From the NCBI GenBank assembly GCA_009668925.1, contig SBEK01000033.1, positions 1 to 26,386 on the forward strand: a DNA stretch of 26,386 nt, in the 5' to 3' direction. The notes beneath the pieces are model-generated. The model was not told the origin of the DNA and did not search any database. It was given only the letters and a program-made list of their open reading frames with translations. The stretch is from Deltaproteobacteria bacterium. Lineage in GTDB: Bacteria > Desulfobacterota > Syntrophia > Syntrophales > Smithellaceae. The translations under genes and the position numbers were made by a program. Each line of letters begins with the position of its first letter. Position 1 is the first letter of the stretch. Below, in pieces: positions 1 to 6,944 of the stretch.

Positions 1-30
1 GGGGAGGGTGGAATCACTGAGGATCAATCA

Positions 31-549
31 TCAGTAAACCTTTTCGCCCCGGACATTTCCGGGCGGGGCGTAGCGGCAGACTAAATAGTCGAATCCTCCG
101 CCGGTCGATTTTGCGCAGCCGACTTCCGTGGTGCCGCGCCAGATCATCTGCGTATAGTGTCCGACATCCGACCAGTTCCCAGAGGTGCTGACATTCGGGA
201 AGATTCCATCTTTATAAAATCGCTTTTCTCTCCCCCATGCGTCCACCATGCGGGTCATTGAATATTCGCCGGCGCTCCCCATCCAGAGGTTCTCGCCTTC
301 GCCTGTTCCGGAACTGTGATACATTCTTTTTTCAGTGGCGAGACGATCCGCCCAGACCTGCGCGTTTTTGGCGAGCCTGTCCGACCACGTCAGCGGAGGG
401 ATATTGAGTTCGGCGCGGTAGCGGTTATGGGCCTTCAGGATTTCGGTAACCGCGGAGTCCGCGGCCGCCGCCGTCTGATCATCCGCAACGGACAGATGCC
501 CGATGATCACCGCAACCACCAGGATCATCACGAGAAAAAGTTTCTTCAT
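31..549 (-). CDS. Secreted CAP-domain (SCP/PR-1-like) protein
   Basis: Predicted 172-aa exported protein of the CAP superfamily. Residues 1-22 form a Lys-Lys plus hydrophobic signal peptide, followed by an Ala/Asp-rich stretch. The CAP fold follows: the helix with HNRYR (41-45), MYHSS, GENLW, then GHYTQMIW and YLVCRYAPPGN. The conserved surface tetrad appears complete (H78, E86, E108, H131), and C145/C158 could form a disulfide. The longest frame opens at a GTG at 558, but the ATG at 549 has AAAGG eight bases upstream and begins the signal peptide, so it is preferred. An extended -10 (TGGTATAAA, 599-591 on the minus strand) lies just upstream. Bacterial CAP proteins are secreted and mostly of unknown activity. 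No neighbour suggests a partner. Confidence 0.88.
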   Translation of the reverse strand: MKKLFLVMILVVAVIIGHLSVADDQTAAAADSAVTEILKAHNRYRAELNIPPLTWSDRLAKNAQVWADRLATEKRMYHSSGTGEGENLWMGSAGEYSMTRMVDAWGREKRFYKDGIFPNVSTSGNWSDVGHYTQMIWRGTTEVGCAKSTGGGFDYLVCRYAPPGNVRGEKVY

Positions 550-740
550 CACACGCACCTTTAAAATCAGGAATTTTCCGCCTGCACCGCTTTATACCAC
601 AATTCGTTGCCTCCGGGTCTTCATGTGTGTGCCGGTTTTTCTGACCAGGAGAACCATTGGTGCCGCCCTGGACCTCCGCAAATTAAGGGTATGTCCCAAA
701 GGTACCTACAACTTTGTAAATGGTAACCAGAGAGGACAAT

Positions 741-839
741 ATGCAAAGATACATTATACGGGAAAGGCTGCTGAGTTGGCAACGACCAAGGAATCCTCCA
801 GTTCAGAAAGAAGGCAAACGGCAGGGCCGTAAAAAGTAA
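741..839 (+). pseudogene. Possible small ORF or remnant of an AAA ATPase N-terminus
   Basis: A 32-codon frame starting at ATG 741, with GAGAGGAC a few bases upstream. It encodes a very basic peptide beginning MQRYIIRERLLSW and ending in KRQGRKK. The pattern M-x-RYI-x4-LLSW followed by RNPPV-QK-x-GKRQ-GRK resembles the N-terminus of AAA_14/DUF4143 ATPases, where a Trp-containing helix precedes a KPLxxxGARQVGKT-type P-loop. Here the P-loop is degenerate and the frame stops. Because an intact member of this family begins 200 bases downstream, a decayed second copy is plausible. A genuine short peptide or chance are equally possible. Confidence 0.3.
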
Positions 840-990
840 AATGCGCAACGCTATCCTGACCACCTGAAGGCGGCAAGAGGGCACGTGTGGTGGGGCAGAA
901 GAGTGTATTTCATCGTCCCATGCACGATCTCTTGTCCGTTCCTTGATCTTTATTTCTTGCCCTTGAACTTCCTTGTCCTGCCCTCGCTAT

Positions 991-1036
991 ACAAATTGTA
1001 AATCATTTTGACAAATTGTATAAAACTGTGTATGCA
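991..1036 (+). promoter_or_regulatory. Promoter with paired direct repeats for the ATPase gene
   Basis: TTGACA at 1008-1013 and TATGCA at 1031-1036 are separated by exactly 17 bases. The decamer ACAAATTGTA occurs at 991-1000 and 1011-1020, a 20-bp offset (two helical turns), so the second copy overlaps the -35 end and spacer. The expected transcription start falls at about 1043, which is the ATG of the ATPase, and no Shine-Dalgarno sequence is present. The message may therefore be leaderless, with the repeats acting as an operator. This is inference from spacing. Confidence 0.5.
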
Positions 1037-1042
1037 TAGGCC

Positions 1043-2206
1043 ATGATTCGACGACTTGCGGAAAAAACGATGAAAAACCTTTTGCGGGGTTTTCCGGTCG
1101 TTACAGTAACGGGCCCGCGCCAATCGGGAAAAACAACCCTGGCCAGGGCGGTCTTTAAAAACAAGCCTTACGCTTCGCTTGAAGAACCTGATGTCCGTCA
1201 GGCCGCCAAAGATGATCCCCGTTCGTTTCTGGCGCGCTTTCCCAACGGCGCGGTTCTGGATGAAGTGCAGCGTTCTCCGGAGATTCTTTCCTATCTTCAA
1301 ACGCTGGTCGATAAGGACGGCAGAATGGGGCTTTATATTCTGACGGGTTCACAGCAGTTTGGACTGATGTCCGGCATTACCCAGTCACTGGCCGGGCGCG
1401 CCGCCTTTCTGGAGCTGCTGCCTTTTACCGTGCCGGAATTATCCGCGGCTGATCAGCTGCCGGCGTCGATGAACGACATGCTCGTCGCCGGATGTTATCC
1501 GCCGATTTATGATCGCGCGCTCACGCCGGCCTCGTGGTATGGCGCTTATGTAACGGCATACGTTGAACGCGATGTCAGGCAAATGCTGAAGATTCAGGAA
1601 CTGGAAACTTTTCAGCGCTTCGTACGGCTGTGCGCCGGGCGCACCAGTCAGCTTCTTAACCTGTCTTCCCTGGCAACGGAATGCGGGATTACGCATAATA
1701 CCGCTAAAGCATGGATATCCGTGCTGGAGGCAAGCTATCTTGTATTTCTCCTCAGGCCGCACACGATCAGTTTTAATAAACGTCTCGTTAAAATGCCTAA
1801 GCTCTATTTCTATGATGTCGGCCTGGCTGCTTGGCTTTTAGGAATAAGGACATCGGATCAGATGGAAACGCATCCCCTGCGCGGAAGCCTGTTTGAGACG
1901 TTTATTGTCGCGGAACTGATCAAGTCGCGTTTGAACCGGGGCGAAAAGCCCGCCTTCTATTTCTGGCGCGACAATAACGGAAACGAAGTGGACGTGATTG
2001 TTGAACAGGGGGCCAAGCTCATGCCGATAGAAATCAAGTCGGGCCGAACCCTGACACACGAATCCTTTGCCGGGTTGGAAAAATGGCGCGCGCTGGCCGG
2101 AGAAAAAGCTGCCGGCCCCGCATTGATCTATGGCGGTGAAGAATCCTACCTGCAGAAAGGAACAAAAGTTGTCGGCTGGAGAAACTGCGGTCAGCTGCTG
2201 AAATGA
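1043..2206 (+). CDS. AAA ATPase with DUF4143 C-terminal domain
   Basis: A 387-aa protein of the family often annotated 'ATP-binding protein, AAA_14/DUF4143'. The P-loop GPRQSGKT is at residues 24-31, a Walker B-like VLDEVQ near 70-76, and a sensor-like LTGSQQF near 100. The C-terminal half carries the DUF4143 signature: FETFIVAELIKS, YFWRDNNGNEVDVIVE and PIEIKSG, an E-VD-x(n)-E-x-K arrangement resembling PD-(D/E)XK nuclease folds. Such ATPases are common, mobile and poorly understood. They usually stand alone, as here. The start at 1043 gives the typical N-terminus (MIRRLAEK) but lacks a ribosome-binding site. ATG 1070 is a weaker alternative. No antitoxin-like partner is adjacent. Confidence 0.88.
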   Translation: MIRRLAEKTMKNLLRGFPVVTVTGPRQSGKTTLARAVFKNKPYASLEEPDVRQAAKDDPRSFLARFPNGAVLDEVQRSPEILSYLQTLVDKDGRMGLYILTGSQQFGLMSGITQSLAGRAAFLELLPFTVPELSAADQLPASMNDMLVAGCYPPIYDRALTPASWYGAYVTAYVERDVRQMLKIQELETFQRFVRLCAGRTSQLLNLSSLATECGITHNTAKAWISVLEASYLVFLLRPHTISFNKRLVKMPKLYFYDVGLAAWLLGIRTSDQMETHPLRGSLFETFIVAELIKSRLNRGEKPAFYFWRDNNGNEVDVIVEQGAKLMPIEIKSGRTLTHESFAGLEKWRALAGEKAAGPALIYGGEESYLQKGTKVVGWRNCGQLLK

Positions 2207-2340
2207 TCCGGAAGCCATGCCGCACGATTTCCGTTTAGCTTCTGTCCTTTCCTGTCGCCCGCCGGCACACTGCGCCGGCTCATCCGGCATTCGCCGGAGT
2301 TCATGCCTGAGGGACGGCGCAATGCGAGGTACAATCACTT

Positions 2341-2389
2341 AGAACTATGAGCTTTGAACCTAGAACCTAGAACCCAGAGCATAGAACTT
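2341..2389. repeat. Heptanucleotide tandem repeat, AGAACCT type
   Basis: Seven consecutive 7-base units in perfect register: AGAACTA, TGAGCTT, TGAACCT, AGAACCT, AGAACCC, AGAGCAT, AGAACTT. Units differ at one to four positions, so the array is old or evolves by unit conversion. It lies in the gene-free stretch after the DUF4143 ATPase. Confidence 0.8.
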
Positions 2390-2418
2390 TTTTTATTCGT
2401 TACTCTTTGGCTTTTATC

Positions 2419-2446
2419 CCTTGCTCCTTGATCCCTGGGCCTGTTG
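2419..2446. repeat. Short heptanucleotide repeat, CCTTGNN type
   Basis: Four degenerate 7-base units (CCTTGCT, CCTTGAT, CCCTGGG, CCTGTTG) between the other two heptad arrays. The periodicity is clear for the first two units and weaker after that. Confidence 0.5.
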
Positions 2447-2510
2447 TCCCCATCTGGAGGCGTCAGCCCGATGTATTAGTCGGCGCCGTAGTTCATTTGT
2501 TCTATATTTT

Positions 2511-2545
2511 CCTTGCTCCGTGAACCTTGTGCCTTGCACCTTGTA
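2511..2545. repeat. Heptanucleotide tandem repeat, CCTTGNN type
   Basis: Five 7-base units in register: CCTTGCT, CCGTGAA, CCTTGTG, CCTTGCA, CCTTGTA. The first five bases are conserved and the last two vary, the same design as the array at 14.1 kb but with a different core. Confidence 0.8.
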
Positions 2546-2556
2546 TTAAGGGAGCC

Positions 2557-2585
2557 TGTCCCCCTTTGGAGGGGGCAGGGGGAGG
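2557..2585. repeat. G-rich hairpin repeat, copy 1
   Basis: A CCCCC...GGGGG hairpin (TGTCCCCCTTTGGAGGGGG) followed by CAGGGGGAGG. Closely related sequence recurs at 12605-12635 and, interrupted by an insert, at 13056-13132, so this is an interspersed repeat rather than a gene-specific terminator. It is not followed by a T-run. Confidence 0.7.
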
Positions 2586-2830
2586 CCGTCCAGATTATTT
2601 CTTGCAACGTGATTTCAAAGTTGTAAGATGACGGGAAATTAGAATAATCGAATTCAGAAAGTGCTGGAAGTGCATGATGCACTTGCGTTGGTCAATGAAT
2701 CCATTAATAGATTGGGATTAGTGCCTCAGGGATTTTGAAATAGGGACCGGGGATAGGAAACGGGATCACATCTTCATTCTTGATATTTCAGTCTGCGGAT
2801 CACTTTGGCAAAGCCCAGGCGGAGGTTCGG

Positions 2831-3496
2831 ATGCAGGCGATGAACGTTGAACATTTTGCGATGATGTACGGGCTCATTGCAAGCGAAGCGATCGGCCGAT
2901 TCGGGGCCGAAGGAGAAACCGCCGTCCGCGAGGGCATTCGCGACTATGGGCTTGCCTACGGCAGGCGACTGGCCGAGAGGGCCAAAGCGGATGGCCGGCC
3001 CAACGATTTCGTGAGCTACAGCGTCTACGGCGAGTTCGATTTTTCCGTAACCGGCAACGTGATGGACCTGGAGCAGAGGACGCCGCACGTCGTGGTCGTC
3101 TTCAGCAAATGCGGGTGGTGCGAAGCGTGGAAGCGCAAAGGCCTGCTGAACGTCGGCAGAATTTATTGCGAGGAGATCGATCGGGCGATCATCCGCGGCT
3201 TTAACCCCGATTTCCGGTTTGAGGTGGATACAACGCTGACGGGCGGCGCCGAACGCTGCCGGCTCGTCTATTGGGACGGCGAACTGGGAGACGAAACGCT
3301 GCTGCGGTTGCTGACAGAAAAGCAGCGGGTGGGTCAAAGCGCGCTGCGCCCGTTCAGGAGTCGCGTGGAGCAGATGCATCGGGCAATGGCGAAGGCTCTG
3401 ATTCCTCGTTTTGGCGAGTCGGGCCGGATCGCGCTTGCCGCCGGGCTGGGCGCTTTCCAGGATATGTACGGAGACATGAGCCTGACCTCAGAGTGA
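2831..3496 (+). CDS. L-2-amino-thiazoline-4-carboxylate hydrolase-like protein
   Basis: A 221-aa cytoplasmic protein with no signal peptide or membrane segment. The central part, with a CGWCEAWKRKGLL block followed by YCEEID and RGFNPDF, and the later Thr-rich strand with a Cys (TLTGGAERCRLVYW), resemble the ATC hydrolase-like Pfam family. The founding enzyme opens the thiazoline ring on the way to L-cysteine, but most relatives have unknown substrates. The frame can be opened at a TTG at 2780, but the ATG at 2831 has GGAGG five bases upstream and is clearly the better start. The gene stands alone: heptad repeats precede it and the next gene is convergent. The function is a family-level guess. 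Confidence 0.7.
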   Translation: MQAMNVEHFAMMYGLIASEAIGRFGAEGETAVREGIRDYGLAYGRRLAERAKADGRPNDFVSYSVYGEFDFSVTGNVMDLEQRTPHVVVVFSKCGWCEAWKRKGLLNVGRIYCEEIDRAIIRGFNPDFRFEVDTTLTGGAERCRLVYWDGELGDETLLRLLTEKQRVGQSALRPFRSRVEQMHRAMAKALIPRFGESGRIALAAGLGAFQDMYGDMSLTSE

Positions 3497-3506
3497 TCGC
3501 TTGGCG

Positions 3507-3520
3507 GGCTGTTGAAAAAA
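3507..3520. repeat. Solo end of the CTGTTGAAAA-type interspersed repeat
   Basis: GGCTGTTGAAAAAA matches the terminal sequence of the element at 15503-15625 and, in reverse complement, the extreme right end of the window (TTTTTCAACAGCC). No matching second end is recognisable before the next gene, so this is a fragment or chance. Confidence 0.35.
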
Positions 3521-3620
3521 GCAAGGGGGATGGGCTCGAACCTTGACCATTCGGATTCAACGGGCGGTTGCCGCATCCCTGGCCATGAGGTTTCCCATAA
3601 TGTCCATGGTCCCTGCCGCC

Positions 3621-3911
3621 TCACCCGGCAATCACTTCGAAAAATTGCGGCGTCGGATGACCGTCCAGCAGCGGTACCACCCGCTTGCCTGCTTCATCAT
3701 GGCCGGGGCTCGCGTGCATTGCCATAAAGGTCTCGTAACTCTCATGTTCCACAATGGCGGCGTAGGAACCGCCTTTCAGGGGTTTCAAAAGCCGCCGGCT
3801 GATAAATCCTTTATGCTTTGCAAATTCTTCGTTTGACCAGGAAAACCACTCCTGAAACAGAGCATCCTTTTCCGCCTTAACCGGCGGGAAATTGATCATC
3901 ACCACAAACAT
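3621..3911 (-). CDS. ABM-superfamily (ferredoxin-like fold) protein
   Basis: A 96-aa protein with the antibiotic-biosynthesis-monooxygenase-like dimeric alpha/beta-barrel pattern: an N-terminal strand MFVVMINFPPV, a helix beginning KAEKDALFQEWFSWS, a GFISRRLLKP strand, EHESYETFMAMH, and a C-terminal FFEVIAG strand. Relatives act as small monooxygenases, isomerases or haem-binding proteins, and specificity cannot be read from sequence. An excellent AAAGGAGG lies nine bases upstream of the ATG. It is 85 bases downstream of the reductive-dehalogenase-like gene on the same strand, so it may be the last gene of that operon. A second ABM protein of similar size lies at 23777-24070. Confidence 0.78.
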   Translation of the reverse strand: MFVVMINFPPVKAEKDALFQEWFSWSNEEFAKHKGFISRRLLKPLKGGSYAAIVEHESYETFMAMHASPGHDEAGKRVVPLLDGHPTPQFFEVIAG

Positions 3912-3996
3912 GAAAGTTGCCTCCTTTATTTCTTGCCAAAGCCGGCAGTCCCTGATTACCGCGGCAGGTCCATTGCGCCAGGCCTCGGCCGGATCG

Positions 3997-5145
3997 TCAT
4001 AGCTTCTTCAAATCTCCTGGGTTTTTATCTCCCTTGATCTTATCCGCCCAATGCGCGCCGGCGCCCTGCGAAAACGGACAGGCGGCCATACAGATTCCCG
4101 TGCCCACGGTCATCCACATTTCCATGCAGCGGATTGCCTGGTGCGGCCATTGCCAGAGCCCGTTGATCATCTGCGGATCATCAAAACTGATGGCCTCCGC
4201 GGGGCAATGCGCCGCGCATTTTTTACACGTCCGGCAGAAGTCCACCAGCCCGAAATCAACGGGTCCGTCATGAACGAGCGGCAGGTTGGTCAGGACCGCC
4301 GCAAGTTTCAAGCGATTGCCGAAGCGCGGATGGACAACCATATTGCAGCGGCCGATCTGGCCGATGCCCGCTTCGGCGGCGAGCGGTACCAGTGGCGACA
4401 GATATTCAATGACGTTGTCCGTTCGGGCCTCGTACCCCAGGGATTTGATATACAGCGCCAGCTGCGCGCTCGCCGCCGTGCTTGCAGCGTAGCCCAGCAC
4501 GGCGGCGATCTGCGTCTCTTTGGCGGGCGCCCGGTTCACCATGTCCTGATCCAGCGCACAGGCGATGACGACGGCATGCGTATAGGACAGACGGATCGGT
4601 TTTCCGTAGCCCGCGCCCATGCCGAACATATCGCCGCGATGGGTGTAGTGGTGATGGCGTTTCAGTTTGACGATGCCGGCGGCATCGCCGCCGAAACCAA
4701 GCGCCAGAGTTTTGATCTGCGAGCTCATTTCGCACGGGTCAAGGGCCGTTTTGCGGCGGGCAGGCTTTTGTTTGTCGGCCGCCGCCTGAATCAGGTTGGC
4801 CATGCGGGCCGCCGGTTTTACCATCGCCCGGCCGTCCGGGTCTTTTTCGTCCGAGACGGCCCCGAGAGTCAGCATCCGGTCGGGGTCCAGCGGCATCTTC
4901 CGGCCGGTGATGCCGAAGACCGTGTTGATGATGCCGAGGACGGCGGCGACTCTCCAGGATTTGCTTTTCATCTGCCCCTGTTCGATGCGGAAGATCCGGG
5001 CCATCGTTTTGCAGGTGCTTTCCCGCACGCGGTCGTCTTCCGCCTGCCATTCGGGGTGCGCCGCATAATAGTCGCGGTATTTCTTCGTTCCCGGGATCAG
5101 GCCCAGCCGGGAAAACATCGTGTCTCGTTCATCAAAATGTTTCAT
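3997..5145 (-). CDS. Reductive-dehalogenase-like cobalamin/4Fe-4S protein, cytoplasmic
   Basis: A 382-aa member of the RdhA/QueG superfamily. The middle region has family landmarks (MVNRAPAKE, GYAASTAASAQLALYIKSLGYEA, then GIGQIGRCNMVVHPRFG and VLTNLPL) that correspond to the cobalamin-binding nitroreductase-like core. A ferredoxin-like tail follows with C304-x2-C307-x2-C310-x3-C314-P. The second cluster motif is C340-x11-C352-x3-C356-P, and the additional Cys expected at about 349 is Thr. There is no twin-arginine signal, so unlike respiratory RdhA it should stay in the cytoplasm. It is also too divergent to call QueG. The gene starts 30 bases after the M20 peptidase and has no clear Shine-Dalgarno, which fits coupled expression. 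A substrate cannot be named. Confidence 0.8.
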   Translation of the reverse strand: MKHFDERDTMFSRLGLIPGTKKYRDYYAAHPEWQAEDDRVRESTCKTMARIFRIEQGQMKSKSWRVAAVLGIINTVFGITGRKMPLDPDRMLTLGAVSDEKDPDGRAMVKPAARMANLIQAAADKQKPARRKTALDPCEMSSQIKTLALGFGGDAAGIVKLKRHHHYTHRGDMFGMGAGYGKPIRLSYTHAVVIACALDQDMVNRAPAKETQIAAVLGYAASTAASAQLALYIKSLGYEARTDNVIEYLSPLVPLAAEAGIGQIGRCNMVVHPRFGNRLKLAAVLTNLPLVHDGPVDFGLVDFCRTCKKCAAHCPAEAISFDDPQMINGLWQWPHQAIRCMEMWMTVGTGICMAACPFSQGAGAHWADKIKGDKNPGDLKKL

Positions 5146-5175
5146 CGGGTTCGATATCCGAAAATGACGTCCGGC

Positions 5176-6501
5176 CTATGCGCAAAGGGTTCGAAGAATA
5201 TCCCGGGCCATTTTGATTCCCAGAAGCAGGTTGTCGGCGGAGATGCGTTCGTCGATGCCGTGCACGCGGCCGATGTCGTTCTTTTCCAAAATCATCGGCG
5301 TGAAACCATAGGCCGGATAGCCTCTTTCGCGCCAGTAACGGCCGTCCGTCGCTCCGGCCATGAGCAGGGGAAAGACGCGGGCGCCGGGCGCATTCTTCTT
5401 AATGGCGGCGGAGACGGCATGATAAAACGGATTGTCCATGGGCGCCAGCCCCGAGGGCCCCGATGTCTGAATCATCTCGATCCGGATGCGCGGATCGGCG
5501 ATGCGGGAAACAAGCCATTCCTGAAATTCCCGGGCGTCCGTTTCGGGAAGCAGGCGGCAGTCGAGCTGCGCTTCGGCGCGCTCCGGGATGACGTTGATCT
5601 GGTAGCCGGCCTGAATGATATTGACGCTCACGGTGTCCCGCAGCACGGCGTTGGTGAATTTCTGCGCCGCGAGCTTCTTTCCCGCGAGTTTTAAAAGGAG
5701 CGGATTGCCGAGGTGGGCAAGCAGAAAAGAGGCCGGGAATTTCTGCGTGCGGGCGAGGCCCGCAAACATCGCCGCCGACGCCGGGCCGGTTTTCATCGGC
5801 CGGTGCGCATTCAGGATTCTCTGCAGAGCGGCAATCAGACGGGTGTTGGCGCTGTCGGCATGCGGCATCGAGCCGTGCCCCGGTTCACCCTGGGCAATGA
5901 GTTTAAAGCGATAAATCTGTTTTTCGGCAACGGCGACGGCGAACACCGTTCCCTGGCCGAAAACATTCCTGAGCCCGCCGCTGCCTTCATCCCACACCCA
6001 TTCGGGATCAATATCGTTCAGGTGATTTTCAACGAGCCAGCGCATGCCATTGTCGCCGCCCGGCTCTTCATCGGGCACGGCCGTGAACACAATGGGGCGG
6101 CGGAATTTTACGCCTTCCTTAAGGAGCGATTCCAGGGCCAGCATAAACATGACCCCCAGGCCCTTGGTGTCAAGCGTGCCGCGGCCCCAGACAAAGCCGT
6201 CGGCGAAAAGACCGCTGAAGGGCGGATGGGTCCACTGCGATGAATCGGCGGCGACTACGTCGATGTGATGATTGACCATGAGAGGCTTGAGATCTTCCTT
6301 ACCGGGAATCCGCGCGACCACGAGGCCGCGCCCGGGAAGAGGTTCATACATCCGGATATCGGAGGTGATGCTGCGGCTCGCCAGTTGATCCCGAACCCAC
6401 AGCGCGGCCGGCATTTCATTCCCCGGCGGGTTGGTCGTGTCGAACTGCACATAGCGGCTCATGGTCGCGACAGCATCTTCCGTCATTGCCCGATCATCCA
6501 C
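5176..6501 (-). CDS. M20-family metallopeptidase/amidohydrolase
   Basis: A 441-aa cytoplasmic hydrolase of the M20 (carboxypeptidase/ArgE/DapE-like) family. Landmarks in order are FDTTNPPGNE (20-29), a metal-ligand HxD in NHHIDVV (H79, D81), GRGTLDTKG with the bridging Asp, DEEPGG with the catalytic Glu, DEGSG, and the C-terminal HGIDERIS with the last His ligand. A dimerisation domain with GEPGHGSMPH sits between. The longest frame starts at ATG 6582, but a GTG at 6501 has GGAGG six bases away and lies about 95 bases after a promoter-like sequence, so it is chosen. The gene leads a likely three-gene operon with the RdhA-like and ABM genes. The pairing suggests release or processing of an amide- or peptide-linked substrate. 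Confidence 0.88.
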   Translation of the reverse strand: MDDRAMTEDAVATMSRYVQFDTTNPPGNEMPAALWVRDQLASRSITSDIRMYEPLPGRGLVVARIPGKEDLKPLMVNHHIDVVAADSSQWTHPPFSGLFADGFVWGRGTLDTKGLGVMFMLALESLLKEGVKFRRPIVFTAVPDEEPGGDNGMRWLVENHLNDIDPEWVWDEGSGGLRNVFGQGTVFAVAVAEKQIYRFKLIAQGEPGHGSMPHADSANTRLIAALQRILNAHRPMKTGPASAAMFAGLARTQKFPASFLLAHLGNPLLLKLAGKKLAAQKFTNAVLRDTVSVNIIQAGYQINVIPERAEAQLDCRLLPETDAREFQEWLVSRIADPRIRIEMIQTSGPSGLAPMDNPFYHAVSAAIKKNAPGARVFPLLMAGATDGRYWRERGYPAYGFTPMILEKNDIGRVHGIDERISADNLLLGIKMARDILRTLCA

Positions 6502-6539
6502 TGTTCGCCTCCCTTTGTTCAGTGTCCGGCAGGAAACGG

Positions 6540-6578
6540 TCTTGCCACCCGCAGGGGTGGTCGCGGCCGTTCCCTGCA
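6540..6578. repeat. Partial copy of the GGGAACGG palindromic repeat plus CCACCC hairpin
   Basis: GGTCGCGGCCGTTCCCTGC at 6558-6576 matches one half of the 28-bp palindrome at 10347-10374 with two substitutions. Beside it, CCACCC-GCAGG-GGTGG can form a hairpin, and read on the minus strand it continues as CCTGCGGGTGGC, the start of the short repeat at 10261-10283. The same two motifs therefore occur together at both loci. Here they fall in the M20 operon leader. Confidence 0.5.
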
Positions 6579-6602
6579 TCACGGCACGCGTATTGTTGGC
6601 AG

Positions 6603-6631
6603 AGAATAAAGGGAAGGTGAGCGATTGTCAA
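6603..6631 (-). promoter_or_regulatory. Promoter of the M20-RdhA-like-ABM operon
   Basis: On the minus strand a consensus TTGACA (6631-6626), a 17-base spacer and TATTCT (6608-6603). Transcription would begin near 6596, leaving a leader of about 95 bases before the GTG start at 6501. The upstream ATG at 6582 would lie only about 14 bases from the start, which supports the GTG. Confidence 0.55.
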
Positions 6632-6846
6632 ATCAATTAAGAAGGCGGGCTGCTTGCGGCGCCGGCATCTGCCGGGCCGGGGAGCGACGTTCGCCGGATG
6701 ATGACGAAAAGAGCGGCTCTGCTAAAATCACGAGGGAGTGCCTGGGCGAGAGAATGGTTTCCGGAAGCGCCGGGTAAAGCCTCCAGCGCCCGTTCCAGTG
6801 CTAACGCGTCTTTACCTATTCTGGTGGTGCTGCAGGGCCATAAACC

Positions 6847-6882
6847 GCAGAGAGCAAGGGGTTGCAACCCCTTGCTCTCTGC
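6847..6882. repeat. Perfect 36-bp palindrome, 18-bp arms without spacer
   Basis: The left arm GCAGAGAGCAAGGGGTTG is followed immediately by its exact reverse complement. In DNA it could extrude a cruciform. In RNA it would be a very stable hairpin of about 16 bp. It lies 63 bases beyond the tupA stop, so it could end that transcript, but no T-run follows on either strand. Exact symmetry over 36 bases is far beyond chance. Confidence 0.85.
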
Positions 6883-6944
6883 ATGAACGGGTATAAAGGG
6901 ATTGATAACGCGGTGCACCGGTTTTGGCGGGACCGTTTTGGGAA

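Larger units (their letters stand above)
550..1042. other. Gene-poor stretch between divergent genes
   Basis: About 490 bases between the CAP gene and the DUF4143 ATPase. It holds the CAP gene's extended -10 near 591-599, a possible small ORF or gene remnant at 741-839, a pyrimidine-rich CTTG-rich stretch near 930-985 that is only loosely periodic, and a promoter with direct repeats at 991-1036. Longer open frames here show no family resemblance. Confidence 0.5.
2207..2830. other. Repeat-rich gene-free stretch
   Basis: About 620 bases with no credible gene. They contain three blocks of degenerate 7-bp tandem repeats, one G-rich hairpin repeat, an 8-bp-arm palindrome (AAGTGCATGATGCACTT, 2668-2684) and a short open frame near 2661-2738 ending LGLVPQGF that I cannot assign. 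The block is bounded by the ATPase stop and by the Shine-Dalgarno sequence of the next gene at 2821. Confidence 0.6.
6502..6944. other. Intergenic stretch: promoter, repeat half-site, 36-bp palindrome
   Basis: About 440 bases without a credible gene. Short frames on both strands show no family resemblance. The stretch holds the M20 operon promoter, a partial copy of the GGTCGC-centred repeat seen intact at 10.3 kb, and a perfect 36-bp palindrome close to the tupA stop. Bases between about 6640 and 6840 show nothing I can name. Confidence 0.5.

Noticed and set aside
2341..2545. CRISPR array
   Set aside because: Units are 7 bases long and contiguous without spacers, and no cas genes are present.
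2661..2738. Short open frame ending LGLVPQGF
   Set aside because: A possible protein C-terminus, but it is preceded by a stop, has no ribosome-binding site and cannot be assigned.
3997..5145. Epoxyqueuosine reductase QueG
   Set aside because: The QueG-like GxxG and ferredoxin motifs are shared, but the length, the middle region and the irregular second cluster motif fit the RdhA-like branch better.
4051..5694. Open frame of 547 codons on the plus strand
   Set aside because: It runs antisense across two well-supported minus-strand genes and its composition (Arg/His/Gly-rich) is that of a GC-rich shadow frame. It has no family motifs.
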